Assembly (NCBI GenBank): GCA_043820985.1
Contig: JBDRDH010000011.1
Span: 1-64,000 of the forward strand
DNA from: JAAYXS01 sp043820985
Lineage (GTDB): Bacteria; Planctomycetota; Phycisphaerae; UBA1845; Fen-1342
DNA: 64,000 bases
Direction of reading: 5' to 3'
Shown here: piece after piece, positions 36,489-44,950 of the stretch
How the letters are laid out: each line of letters begins with the position of its first letter
Numbering within the stretch: position 1 is the first letter of the stretch
Notes under the pieces: model-generated
Database searches by the model: none
What the model saw: only the letters and a program-made list of their open reading frames with translations
What the model was told of the DNA's origin: nothing
Position numbers and translations under genes: made by a program

Positions 36489-37229
36489 TTGGACGTTGCT
36501 CTCTTCGTGACGTGTTTGACGGATACTTTCTTTCCGCGGGCGGGGGAAGCCGTCGTACGCGTACTGCGACACTTCGGCTGTCGGGTGCGGTTCCCTCCCG
36601 AACAAACTTGTTGTGGACAACCGGCGTTCAACAGCGGATTTCGTGATGAAGCGACTGTGCTAGCGCGGCGGATGATCGAGATCTTTGAACCTTATGACAC
36701 CATCGTTTGCCCGTCGGCGTCGTGTGCCGGGATGATGCGGGAGCATTATCCGGGGCTTTTCACCGGGGAGGAAGCCTGGCACGGGCGGGCACGACGCCTG
36801 GCCACTAGAACGCATGAGTTTGTCACTTTCCTGCGGGATCGGCTGGATGTGGATATTACGGCTTGTCTAAAGTTCGATGAGCCGGTCACGTTTCATTACC
36901 CGTGCCACGCGCGGGGTATCTACAGCGCGGCGGACCTGCAAGATTGGCTCAGCGCGGCGGGGCATATTGAATTGCGCGTACCGGAGCACCCGGATATGTG
37001 CTGCGGCTTTGGCGGGATGTTCGCCGTTGAACATGCCGACATCAGCGGTGCCATGCTGGACGATAAGCTGGATGTGCTGGCGGCGACCGGGGCGCGGCTG
37101 GTGGTTTGCAACGAGAGTGGTTGCACGATGCAGATTGCCGGTGGAGCCCGGCGACGTGGAATACCATTGCGGTTCAAGCACATCGCCGAGTGTCTGGCGG
37201 AATCGCTGGGTCTGATGGAGCCGCAATAA
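36489..37229 (+). CDS. lutA: Lactate utilization protein A (LutA), Fe-S subunit
   Basis: This 246-aa protein has the two cysteine-rich CCG domains of the LutA/GlpC type: 'TCCGQPAFNSGF' and 'MCCGFGGMFAVEHADISGAM', plus 'CPSASCAGMM' and 'YPCHARG'. LutABC oxidises L-lactate to pyruvate with electrons to the quinone pool. A TTG start at 36489 is chosen: GAGG lies 8 bases upstream and the product then begins at the conserved 'DVALFVTCLTD'. An ATG at 36417 would add 24 unlikely residues. The stop overlaps lutB (TAATG). Confidence 0.9.
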   Translation: MDVALFVTCLTDTFFPRAGEAVVRVLRHFGCRVRFPPEQTCCGQPAFNSGFRDEATVLARRMIEIFEPYDTIVCPSASCAGMMREHYPGLFTGEEAWHGRARRLATRTHEFVTFLRDRLDVDITACLKFDEPVTFHYPCHARGIYSAADLQDWLSAAGHIELRVPEHPDMCCGFGGMFAVEHADISGAMLDDKLDVLAATGARLVVCNESGCTMQIAGGARRRGIPLRFKHIAECLAESLGLMEPQ

Positions 37230-38629
37230 TGAGCAAAGCGCCGAATTTTCGCGAGCGTGTAACGCAAGCGCTGACCGATAAGCGCGTCAGCGCGGCGGTG
37301 CATCAAGCTACCTGGCGGAAGGTCGATGCGCGGATCGAGAGCCTGGGGGCACTACGCAATCCGGATGAGCTGCGCCAACTGGCACATGACATTAAGCGGC
37401 ACACGATTGCGAATCTACCGGATTACCTGGAACAATTTATCAACCAGGTGCAGGCACGAGGTGGCCAAGTGTATTTCGCCGTGGATGCCGCGAGGGCGCG
37501 GCGGATCATCTGTGATATCGCTGACGAGCGTGGTTTGAGGGTCGCCGTCAAGGTCAAGAGCATGACCACCGAAGAGGTGGAGTTAAACCAGGCGCTCGAG
37601 GAGATCGGACTGGAAGTTTTCGAGACGGACCTGGGCGAGTTCATCGTGCAGATCGACCACGATCGTCCCAGCCATATCGTCACGCCCATAATTCACAAGG
37701 ATCGACGACAGGTGGCGGCGGCGATGGAACGTGAACTGGGAGTTGCATATACGGAGGATCCCACTGAGTTGACGAAGCTGGCGCGCCAGCACTTGCGCGA
37801 TGTGTTTCGCCGCTGTGATCTGGGGATCAGCGGGGTGAACTTCGGCGTGGCCGAGACTGGCACGATCTGTATCTGTACCAATGAAGGCAATGGGCGGATG
37901 TCCACCACGCGGCCGCGCGTACACGTAACGTTGATGGGCATCGAGAAAGTCATCCCGCGCATGCGTGACCTGCCAGTGTTTCTCAAACTGCTCTCGCGCT
38001 CCGCCACCGGACAGCCGTTAGGCTCATATACCTCACTGATCAGCGGCCCGAAACGCCTGGAGGATCCGGATGGCCCGGAAGAACTGCATGTCGTAATCCT
38101 GGATAATGGCCGCTCGAATATCTGGGGCGGGCCATTCGAGGAAGCTCTGTGCTGCGTGCGCTGCGGGGCTTGCTTAAATGCCTGCCCGGTCTATCGAAAT
38201 ATCGGCGGACATGCTTATGGCAGTGTCTACCCCGGTCCGATTGGCAGTGTGGTAACGCCGCTATTGAATCCCGCCGGAGAAAACGAAGACTTGCCCCGGG
38301 CATCGAGCCTGTGTGGTGCCTGCCTGGAAGCCTGCCCGGTGATGCTCGATATTCCAGGGTTGCTGCTTAGCCTGCGGGCGGCGAACCGCGATCGACAACC
38401 CTGGACCAAGCGGGCAATGATCAAGGCCTGGCTGACGGCGATGCGCTCGCCGCACTTTTATAGCTGGGGGCAATACCTGCTGGCGCATCTGCTGCCCGAT
38501 GATGGTGAAGGCTGGAGTACGCGTGGGATTGGTCCGCTGCGCGACTGGCTGGCAAACCGTGATCTGCTCCGACCGCCGGAGAAGAGCTTTCGTCAGCGCT
38601 GGAAGGAGGGTCTGGCGGATGAAGCCTGA
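37229..38629 (+). CDS. lutB: Lactate utilization protein B (LutB), Fe-S oxidoreductase
   Basis: This 466-aa protein has an N-terminal LutB/DUF162-type domain ('AVKVKSMTTEEVELNQALEE', 'SGVNFGVAETGTICICTNEG') and two 4Fe-4S motifs, 'CVRCGACLNACPVYR' and 'CGACLEACPVMLD'. It transfers electrons between the lactate-oxidising subunits. GGAG 8 bases before ATG 37229 supports the start. Length is typical for the family. Overlaps lutC by 11 bases. Confidence 0.93.
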   Translation: MSKAPNFRERVTQALTDKRVSAAVHQATWRKVDARIESLGALRNPDELRQLAHDIKRHTIANLPDYLEQFINQVQARGGQVYFAVDAARARRIICDIADERGLRVAVKVKSMTTEEVELNQALEEIGLEVFETDLGEFIVQIDHDRPSHIVTPIIHKDRRQVAAAMERELGVAYTEDPTELTKLARQHLRDVFRRCDLGISGVNFGVAETGTICICTNEGNGRMSTTRPRVHVTLMGIEKVIPRMRDLPVFLKLLSRSATGQPLGSYTSLISGPKRLEDPDGPEELHVVILDNGRSNIWGGPFEEALCCVRCGACLNACPVYRNIGGHAYGSVYPGPIGSVVTPLLNPAGENEDLPRASSLCGACLEACPVMLDIPGLLLSLRAANRDRQPWTKRAMIKAWLTAMRSPHFYSWGQYLLAHLLPDDGEGWSTRGIGPLRDWLANRDLLRPPEKSFRQRWKEGLADEA

Positions 38630-39326
38630 ATCCAATCAAGCCAGCGGGCAGGGTGTGGAAGTGGACGCCGGACTGGCCGGTTTGCTGGCCGGGATGCGTA
38701 AGCGCGCGAGCCGGGGTTCACCGGTGCCGACATTGCCAGAGCCGCGGGTGGCGGCGGTGCAGGTTAAGGCGAGTGATGATCTGGTGAAATGTTTTACGGA
38801 CGCCGCCCGGTTGTCAGGGATGTCGGTTTATCAAACGAATACCGCTGCTTGGGTGACGTGTGTGCGGGGGCTGCTAAGGGAGTGTGGCGCACGCAAGGTA
38901 TTCATAGGTCCACGACCAAACACGGTGTTCTCGGATGAGGAGGCTGGCGAACTGGCGGCGGTACTGGTTCAGCAAGGCGTGCAACCGCATACCACTCCCG
39001 ACGATGAGACGCTCTTTGAAGTGGATGCGAGTATTACCGGAGTAGACGCGGCGATTGCGGAAAACGGGACGATCGTATGTGCCTCGGCAAAGGATCAGGC
39101 ACGCGGGGCTTCGCTGATACCGCCGATACATGTGGCGGTTTTGGGGACCAGTCAGATCGTACCGGATTTGTGTGACTACTTTGACCGGTTGGCGAACATG
39201 GGTGCGGAGTTACCGGCCAACGTAAATCTGATCTCGGGGCCGAGCAAGACGGCGGATATTGAAGGGGTGCTGGTTACAGGCGTACATGGGCCCGGTCAGG
39301 TGCATATCGTGCTGGTTCAGCAGTGA
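38619..39326 (+). CDS. lutC: Lactate utilization protein C (LutC)
   Basis: This 235-aa protein of the LutC/YkgG family has 'VDAAIAENGTIVCAS', 'PPIHVAVLGTSQIVPDL' and 'LISGPSKTADIEGVLVTGVH'. It completes the lutABC complex. AAGGAGG lies about 10 bases before ATG 38619, within lutB. No lactate permease or GntR regulator is nearby. It ends 22 bases from the convergent lexA stop. Confidence 0.92.
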   Translation: MKPESNQASGQGVEVDAGLAGLLAGMRKRASRGSPVPTLPEPRVAAVQVKASDDLVKCFTDAARLSGMSVYQTNTAAWVTCVRGLLRECGARKVFIGPRPNTVFSDEEAGELAAVLVQQGVQPHTTPDDETLFEVDASITGVDAAIAENGTIVCASAKDQARGASLIPPIHVAVLGTSQIVPDLCDYFDRLANMGAELPANVNLISGPSKTADIEGVLVTGVHGPGQVHIVLVQQ

Positions 39327-39348
39327 CGATTAAGCAGTAACAGCTAAT

Positions 39349-39981
39349 TCAACACTTACGCAAGATACCGACGACCACGCCTTGAACGCGGACGTTTTTG
39401 GTGATGATCGGCTTGTAAGCCGGATTCGCCGGTTGGAGCCTGATACCGTTGCGTTCGTGGTAGAGTCGTTTAAGGGTGGCTTCGCCATCGTCGAGTAGGG
39501 CGACGACAGTCTCGCCGTCTCGGGCGGTTTCGCGTTTTTCAATGATGACGTAATCGCCGTCGCAGATTTGATCCTCGATCATACTATCGCCCTTGACGCG
39601 CAGGACGAAGCTGCCGTGCGGGGAGACGAACATCTCCTCCAGGTCGAGGGTTTCGGGATCTTCGATAGCTTCGATGGGAGCCCCGGCGGCGATGGTACCA
39701 ACCAGGGGCAGGCAGGTGGCGCGCTCGTCGGGGAAGTTGATGTTGGCACTAAGTTGTAAAGAGCGTGCCTTGTGTCGGGTCCGCTTGAGATACCCTTTTT
39801 TCTGCAAGGCGTCGATGTGTTCGAATACGGTGACCTTGCTGATGCCGAATTCGTCGGCCAGTTCCTGCATGGTTGGCGCGTAACCCCGGGCGTGCGAGAA
39901 GTCCCGTATGAAGATGAGGACTCGTAGCTGTTTGGGGGTGAGCGACGGTTTCGGGCGTTTCCGTGACTTGGTTGAGGGCAT
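39349..39981 (-). CDS. lexA: LexA-type SOS repressor
   Basis: This 210-aa protein starts at ATG 39981, with GGAGG 8 bases upstream. A winged helix-turn-helix (~14-75, 'PTMQELADEFGISKVTVFEH') precedes the S24 autoprotease domain: cleavage pair Ala99-Gly100 ('GTIAAGAP'), Ser133 ('KGDSMIE') and Lys171 ('GEATLKRLY'). LexA represses DNA damage genes and cleaves itself when RecA is activated. Recognition helix residues differ from the E. coli type, so the operator should differ too. A palindrome over the upstream promoter (40331-40376) fits autoregulation. Confidence 0.92.
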   Translation of the reverse strand: MPSTKSRKRPKPSLTPKQLRVLIFIRDFSHARGYAPTMQELADEFGISKVTVFEHIDALQKKGYLKRTRHKARSLQLSANINFPDERATCLPLVGTIAAGAPIEAIEDPETLDLEEMFVSPHGSFVLRVKGDSMIEDQICDGDYVIIEKRETARDGETVVALLDDGEATLKRLYHERNGIRLQPANPAYKPIITKNVRVQGVVVGILRKC

Positions 39982-40285
39982 TGGTCCATTCCTCCGCCAG
40001 GTAGGCACTAAGCGAACCATGTACTACTGGTGGCAGAGGTCGGCCGGCGGCCGCCCAGACACGTCGATCTGATAAGGAGGCTTCGACAGAGACAGGAGTG
40101 GTGGCAAAGGGGAGACCCAAGCTTTCAGCCAGGCAGCGTTGCAGGTGATCGGCCTGCTCCTGACGCAGAGGGGCCGAGGACAATTTAGCTGCCTGGTGGC
40201 TATCGATACGGATCTCAGACTGGAAATCGCCACCCGGACCAAGCAGGCACAACAGCCTTCCATTGCTGTTCTGACTACCGGCCAT
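39749..40285 (-). CDS. Possible 178-aa ORF upstream of and overlapping lexA
   Basis: ATG 40285 has AAGGAG with a 6-base spacer and is the first good start after the lexA promoter. The first ~100 residues (start MAGSQNSNGRLLCLLGPG) have a balanced composition but no domain I recognise. The last ~77 residues overlap the lexA coding region in another frame and look like its shadow. It is either a real leader gene with an unusual 233-base overlap, a leader ORF that couples translation to lexA, or a remnant. The gap 39982-40285 otherwise holds no gene. Confidence 0.4.
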   Translation of the reverse strand: MAGSQNSNGRLLCLLGPGGDFQSEIRIDSHQAAKLSSAPLRQEQADHLQRCLAESLGLPFATTPVSVEASLSDRRVWAAAGRPLPPVVHGSLSAYLAEEWTNALNQVTETPETVAHPQTATSPHLHTGLLARPGLRANHAGTGRRIRHQQGHRIRTHRRLAEKRVSQADPTQGTLFTT

Positions 40286-40330
40286 CCTGCACTCCTTTGC
40301 AAAAAACCGTCGCGACCTAGACACCAGTTA

Positions 40331-40376
40331 GCAAGTTATTTGTACTAATAGTAACCTAACTTGCGCTTGCGGTCAA
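40331..40376 (-). promoter_or_regulatory. lexA promoter with overlapping palindromic operator
   Basis: On the minus strand TTGACC (40376-40371) and TACTAT (40353-40348) are spaced by 17 bases, a good sigma70 promoter. The -10 lies inside the odd palindrome TACTAATAGTA (40343-40353), itself bracketed by a perfect 8-bp inverted repeat GCAAGTTA (40331-40338) / TAACTTGC (40357-40364). Such an overlap is expected for an autorepressed lexA gene. The binding protein is inferred. Confidence 0.6.
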
Positions 40377-40391
40377 GTCGCGGGGGCAATT

Positions 40392-40410
40392 ATTGGCGAA
40401 ACACGCCAAT
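40392..40410. promoter_or_regulatory. Perfect hairpin/inverted repeat upstream of the lexA promoter
   Basis: ATTGGCG (40392-40398) and CGCCAAT (40404-40410) are perfect 7-bp arms with a 5-base loop. No T-run follows on either strand. It may be a second operator or the 3' end structure of the glycosyltransferase transcript, whose stop is at 40553. Confidence 0.5.
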
Positions 40411-40552
40411 GACCCCATATCCTGTCTTTGCTAAGTATACTTCAAACAACCTGTAGTGGTAGGCGAAATGACATTTTTGTCCTCGAATGTGAATAACTAA
40501 AGGCGGGATCGGGAGCGGTTGCTAACAGTGTAAGCTAAATAATAATAGCAAC

Positions 40553-41794
40553 TTAAGAGCGATTTGTTGTTTTCGGATTATCTTGATCACTTTGTGGTGA
40601 GGACAGAGCGCCACCCTGATAGGTGGTGCCACGCCAGGTAGTAGAACTCCCGCCTACACGCAACATCGCATTGAGGGTCATTCCCAGGCAGAACAGGGCA
40701 CCCAAGGGGTAGGACAAGGCCCAAACAGGAAGAACGCCGGAGAGCCGGTAATACGGCCAGAGAATGGACTGCTGTGCCAGGATGGCCAGTAGCGATGTTG
40801 CCGCAATCCAGGGGGCGGCGGTGCCAGTGAAGGCGGCGGCCACCAGGCTCAAATAGGGCGAAACGCTGAATATCGCCAGCATGATCACGCTGACCAGCAA
40901 GCGGGGGAAGGTCCCGAAACAGCCATAGAAAATCCGGCTCCAGCCACGCCAGATGTCTTTCAGTCCGGTGTACATGCGGACTCGGTATAGCTCGCCACCC
41001 CGCAGCACACGGATGGGCACGCCGGCGGCCTTGGCTTGTCGAGCCAGGTGCATGTCTTCATTCAACGTGGCGCGGACCGCTTCATGGCCACCAAGCTGGT
41101 CATAGGCCTGGCGCGACATGAGCATAAAGGCCCCATTGGCATAGGCCCGGGCTGATTTGGGATTGTTGACCTTTTGCGGGGGGAACCAGAAGACCATGAT
41201 GGCCCCGGCGACCGGCTGCACGACCTGCTCCCAGAACGTATGTGCTTCCAGCAGAGGCAATACAGACAGGAACTCGATCCGCTCGTGTTGGGCGTAATTG
41301 ACGGCGGCGCTCATCAAGCGGTGGGAATCGAAGGTGCAGTCGGCGTCGGTGAAGCAGAGTAAATCGCTGGTGGCGTGGGCCATGCCCGTGCGCATGGCGT
41401 TGTTTTTACCGAACCAGCCGGGTTGCAACTCAGTGACGTGGACGGCGGTCAGGCGTGCATCCCGCGCGGCCAATTCATCGATGATGTCGCCCGTGCGGTC
41501 GTCGCTACGGTCGTTGATGGCCACGATTTGCAGATGCGGATAATCCTGAGCCAGTAAACCCGCCAGGCAGCGTCCGATGTTCGCTTCCTCATCCTTGGCG
41601 GCGACCAGTACCGTCAGGGAGGGGGGCTCGGGTGGCAGGCCGTCGGCGTCCCGCTCAGTCAGGCAGGGCTCGCGGCGGCCGCGGTATAGATCGATGTGCC
41701 GACGTAGCCAGACTACCGCGATCAGCACCATGATCCAGAACCAGGTTGTTAACCAGGGTGAGGCGAAGTAGTAAGCGAGGATTCCAGCCAACAA
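40553..41794 (-). CDS. Membrane-bound GT2 glycosyltransferase (HpnB-like)
   Basis: A TTG start at 41794 has GGAG 7 bases upstream and gives 413 residues; a TTG at 41863 would add 23. One N-terminal membrane helix precedes a GT-A domain: 'VLVAAKDEEANIGRCLAGLL', 'NDRSDDRTGDII', the metal site 'DADC' and 'LNEDMHLARQAKAAG'. Three or four C-terminal helices follow. The arrangement is like HpnB and related enzymes that glycosylate lipids on the cytoplasmic side of the membrane. The acceptor cannot be told and no hopanoid genes are nearby. Confidence 0.85.
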   Translation of the reverse strand: MLAGILAYYFASPWLTTWFWIMVLIAVVWLRRHIDLYRGRREPCLTERDADGLPPEPPSLTVLVAAKDEEANIGRCLAGLLAQDYPHLQIVAINDRSDDRTGDIIDELAARDARLTAVHVTELQPGWFGKNNAMRTGMAHATSDLLCFTDADCTFDSHRLMSAAVNYAQHERIEFLSVLPLLEAHTFWEQVVQPVAGAIMVFWFPPQKVNNPKSARAYANGAFMLMSRQAYDQLGGHEAVRATLNEDMHLARQAKAAGVPIRVLRGGELYRVRMYTGLKDIWRGWSRIFYGCFGTFPRLLVSVIMLAIFSVSPYLSLVAAAFTGTAAPWIAATSLLAILAQQSILWPYYRLSGVLPVWALSYPLGALFCLGMTLNAMLRVGGSSTTWRGTTYQGGALSSPQSDQDNPKTTNRS

Positions 41795-41892
41795 ATTGTC
41801 ACTCCGCGTAAGAAAATCCGGGTGCAAGGTCAGCAGGGTAGCGGGTCGGGCACACAACGGCAAATTAGACCGGCGCGCGAGATGTTACTCAA

Positions 41893-42720
41893 ATGACTAT
41901 AATTACTGCCATGTCAGTGAAGGAAGTGCATAGGCAAAAACGCGGTTCACGCTTGGCGCTGGTCATGATTGCCCTGACCGCCGTGGCGTGTATTGTGGCG
42001 TTGCTTTTTCGCACGCCGATACGGTCGCGCTACTGGGCCGCGCGCATCGTGCGGAGCCAGGACCCGGCGGAGCGGGCGGTTTATCTGACGGCCCTGTGCA
42101 ACACCGGTGATAGCGGGTGGTGGGGTACGGGAGTGCTGCTGAGCAGTGCCGAGGCGGAAATCCGCCAGTATGGGATGGTAGTACTGCACAACGTGTGTAG
42201 TACGTGGTCACAGGCGGCGCTGTTTGCGGGGCTTGATGATGAGGATCAGGGCGTACGTGAACTGGCGGCGCTGGGTCTGGCCATACACGGTGATGATGCG
42301 GTTGTGCCGACGTTACGCGAGATGTATGTGAGGGGTGACGATGGGGCGGCAACGTCGGCGTGTGTGGCACTCGAACGCCTGGGAACGCCGACGGCGGTGG
42401 ATGCGCTGGTTGAGCTTGCGTGTGAACCGGCCTCAGTGGTCAGACGGGCGGCGTTGGTGGACGCGCTGGGTGGTATCGGCGAGCCGGCGTGTGTGCCGGG
42501 ATTGGTGGAATTGCTGGCGGATGAGCGGGCGTGTGATGTTCCGCCCCGCGCGGACCAACTGTCACAAGCGGTAGTCGCGCAGTTGCTGGTGGCGGGTGAG
42601 CTTGGTGAAGTTACGAGCGAACCGAGTACACGGCCGGGACGGCCGGGCCACCCGGGGCGGACGATCGCCGAACGCGCGGCGGCGGCGCTTGAGCGGATTA
42701 AGAGTGCGGAAGGGCCGTGA
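41893..42720 (+). CDS. Membrane-anchored HEAT-repeat protein
   Basis: This 275-aa protein has a single membrane helix (~22-40, 'LALVMIALTAVACIVALLF') and then HEAT/PBS-type repeats: 'DEDQGVRELAALGLAIHGDD', 'GAATSACVALERLGTPTAVD', 'VVRRAALVDALGGIGEPACV'. It probably binds protein partners. Starts at 41893 or 41911 are both possible. A 10-bp inverted repeat lies right after the stop. Confidence 0.78.
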   Translation: MTIITAMSVKEVHRQKRGSRLALVMIALTAVACIVALLFRTPIRSRYWAARIVRSQDPAERAVYLTALCNTGDSGWWGTGVLLSSAEAEIRQYGMVVLHNVCSTWSQAALFAGLDDEDQGVRELAALGLAIHGDDAVVPTLREMYVRGDDGAATSACVALERLGTPTAVDALVELACEPASVVRRAALVDALGGIGEPACVPGLVELLADERACDVPPRADQLSQAVVAQLLVAGELGEVTSEPSTRPGRPGHPGRTIAERAAAALERIKSAEGP

Positions 42721-42729
42721 GGGTTGGGG

Positions 42730-42764
42730 GACCGTCAGCTCGGATCGACCGCTCGCTGACGGTC
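42730..42764 (+). terminator. Inverted repeat after the HEAT gene, terminator-like
   Basis: GACCGTCAGC (42730-42739) and GCTGACGGTC (42755-42764) form a perfect 10-bp stem with a 15-base loop, starting 10 bases after the HEAT gene stop. There is no T-run, so an intrinsic terminator is uncertain. The right arm is part of the tandem repeat that follows. Confidence 0.45.
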
Positions 42765-42820
42765 GTGGCTCTGAATGTCCGCTCCCTGACGGTCGCGGCT
42801 CTGAAGGTCCGCTCCCTGAC
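42750..42820. repeat. Tandem repeat of 30-bp unit, 2.4 copies
   Basis: Units at 42750-42779 and 42780-42809 share CGCTCNCTGACGGTCG and GGCTCTGAANGTC; a third is cut after 11 bases (42810-42820). Three mismatches separate the full units. It lies between the convergent HEAT and DUF1460 genes; the rest of 42821-42993 shows nothing I can name. Confidence 0.85.
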
Positions 42821-42993
42821 ATCCACCGGAGGACGATCGAGATCTGGTACAGTTAATAGCTTTCTTATTGCTTAAATATTATTGTGGCGTCACTATCCCG
42901 CTGCCCTTAGCAACGCAGGCCGAGAAGATACGGCGAGTTACGTGATTGTGCAACGTCAGGCGCGAAACGGTGTGGATGTTCGCGCCGATCAGC

Positions 42994-44820
42994 TTATTTG
43001 CAAAGCAGATTATCAACCGCTGCGGCCATGCGGGACAGGTATTTCTGGCCATCCGGGTGATGCACCATGCCGGCCAGTAGATAAACCCGACGGCCGTGCT
43101 GAATGCGGGCGGTGTCCAGGTGCCAGTCTTCCCACTGGCCACTCTTACGCAAAATATCGACGTCGCGCCCCTTGAGGCCATTCACGAAGTTGGTGTCGTG
43201 GAATTCCAGGTCGGGGGCGGCGAAGATCTGCTTCATTTTGGCACACGCCGCCGCGCTGACCAGACGGCCCTGTTCGAGCATCAGGTAATAGCGCAGACAC
43301 TGTCGCACGGTGGCGCCGTGGGAATGGTCGTGTTGCGGGTCGCCGTAGCGCGGCTCGGCGATGCCGTAATGTTTACCACACCAGAGCCCGCCGCCGTGGT
43401 CGGGATCGTAGAAGCGATAGTGCTTTGACTGGAGCATCTCCTGGATCGTTTCCAGGCCGATCAACTGACTGTACTTGGCGGCCAACTCGTTATCCGAACG
43501 CTTGATGACCAGTTGCAGCTCGCGTTCGACCTGCGGGTCGAGGTTCGTCGCGGCTTCGGGATGCTCCTGGAAATAGGCGGCGAGGATACAGATTTTGGGC
43601 ACGCTGGCCGCGTAGAACATCTCGTCGGGCCGCACCAGGGCCAGGCGCGGGTCGGTCAGATCGAGTACGCCGAAGGCACGGTCAGACGCGGGGATTCCCA
43701 ACTCGGCGCCGACGCGCTCTTCGAGTTGTTCGACGGCGGCTTGTAGATCGGGATCGAGCGGGGCGTCAAAGGTCAGACGATAGGCTTGTAACTGCATGGC
43801 GCGGGTCCAGTTATTGGCGTAACCCGGTGGCGTACCGGTGGACATCAATGGTGAAGACTCCAGGGCGGCGGTCAGTGTGGCTTGATTGACTTCAGTGGCG
43901 GCGGGCGTGTGCTCCAATGCGTCGGCCATGATCCGCTCGGCGTCGGGAGCCAGACGCAATATCTTCATACCCAGGCAGCGGCGATTGTTTTGTAAGTAAT
44001 CGAGCAGGGGTTGTTCACGAACCGCGGGTCGGGCCGAGTGCAGGAAATTGACCGTGCCATCGTTGCCGATCGCGACCAGGCCGGTGTGACCGCACCATTG
44101 GGAGTCGTCGTCGCCACGGATGATGTTAACGAAGTCGCCGTCATGTAGCTCAGCCAGAATGGCGGGCACGTTGGCGGTGGGGATGTATTGATCGGAGATG
44201 GGTTCGTCGGGGATATCCTGCCCGATGCCGAATTGGGCGAAGAAGCGCGCTCGCCGACAGATTTGGTGCAGGGGAACGCAAACCTGCCCCTGACCGAGCT
44301 TAGTGGTCAAGTCAACAAAGAGGAAGGCGTTGTTGGGATTCCAGTCCGCCAAACCGTAGTGGTTGCGCGTCAGCATGCCAATGATGCCGTCACGGTATCG
44401 GATGCGTTGCAGGGTACGCAGGAAAGTCCACCAATCCTGGCTGAGGGCCATGGAATACATGTGCTCGCAGAATGTCAGGCAGTCGCTACGGTCGAGGCAG
44501 TAGATTGGTTCCGGGTCGTGAAATTCATAGGGGAATTCGCCCAGTAGGTAGATGTCGTATGGTTGGTCGTAGTTCTGGCGGCCGAGGTGTACCACGCGCT
44601 TGGTCAGATCGGGTTCGAGTTGCCGGAGACCGGAGAGGTAGTGGTTAAGCAGGGCTTCGTCGAAGGTGTATAGCGGGCGTTTGGCCAATTCGTTGATAGT
44701 TGGTAATGGCCGATCGCCGCTGATCTGGGGGCCGGGTGAGGTTGATGTGCGGCAGCCAATCAGAGTTGTGGAGGCGAAGGTACTAATTAAACCTATGAGG
44801 CAGAGACGCTGGGTGGGCAT
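42994..44820 (-). CDS. Lipoprotein fusion: DUF1460 amidase-like plus class A beta-lactamase-like domain
   Basis: This 608-aa protein starts behind GGAGG (6-base spacing). A lipoprotein signal ends at 'LIGC' (Cys23). Residues ~45-290 form a DUF1460 domain: catalytic-type Cys114 in 'RSDCLTFCEH' and His245 in 'CGHTGLVAIG', as in NlpC/P60-like amidases. Residues ~345-605 form a serine beta-lactamase/DD-peptidase-type fold with Ser406-x-x-Lys409 ('SVPK'), SDN (442-444) and KSG (559-561). Both halves look catalytically complete. It likely acts on peptidoglycan peptides; drug hydrolysis cannot be inferred. Confidence 0.85.
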   Translation of the reverse strand: MPTQRLCLIGLISTFASTTLIGCRTSTSPGPQISGDRPLPTINELAKRPLYTFDEALLNHYLSGLRQLEPDLTKRVVHLGRQNYDQPYDIYLLGEFPYEFHDPEPIYCLDRSDCLTFCEHMYSMALSQDWWTFLRTLQRIRYRDGIIGMLTRNHYGLADWNPNNAFLFVDLTTKLGQGQVCVPLHQICRRARFFAQFGIGQDIPDEPISDQYIPTANVPAILAELHDGDFVNIIRGDDDSQWCGHTGLVAIGNDGTVNFLHSARPAVREQPLLDYLQNNRRCLGMKILRLAPDAERIMADALEHTPAATEVNQATLTAALESSPLMSTGTPPGYANNWTRAMQLQAYRLTFDAPLDPDLQAAVEQLEERVGAELGIPASDRAFGVLDLTDPRLALVRPDEMFYAASVPKICILAAYFQEHPEAATNLDPQVERELQLVIKRSDNELAAKYSQLIGLETIQEMLQSKHYRFYDPDHGGGLWCGKHYGIAEPRYGDPQHDHSHGATVRQCLRYYLMLEQGRLVSAAACAKMKQIFAAPDLEFHDTNFVNGLKGRDVDILRKSGQWEDWHLDTARIQHGRRVYLLAGMVHHPDGQKYLSRMAAAVDNLLCK

Positions 44821-44950
44821 GATATCCTCCAGGGACCGCGCGTCATTGGACGACCGGTGTTGATTATCGCAGAATAGTACCTGGTCGGGAAGTTCCGGCC
44901 ATTGTATTCAAGGTATAGAGAGGAAGCCGGCCCTACAGGAGTTTTGTGCG

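Noticed and set aside
42750..42820. CRISPR-like direct repeats
   Set aside because: Units are directly adjacent with no spacers.
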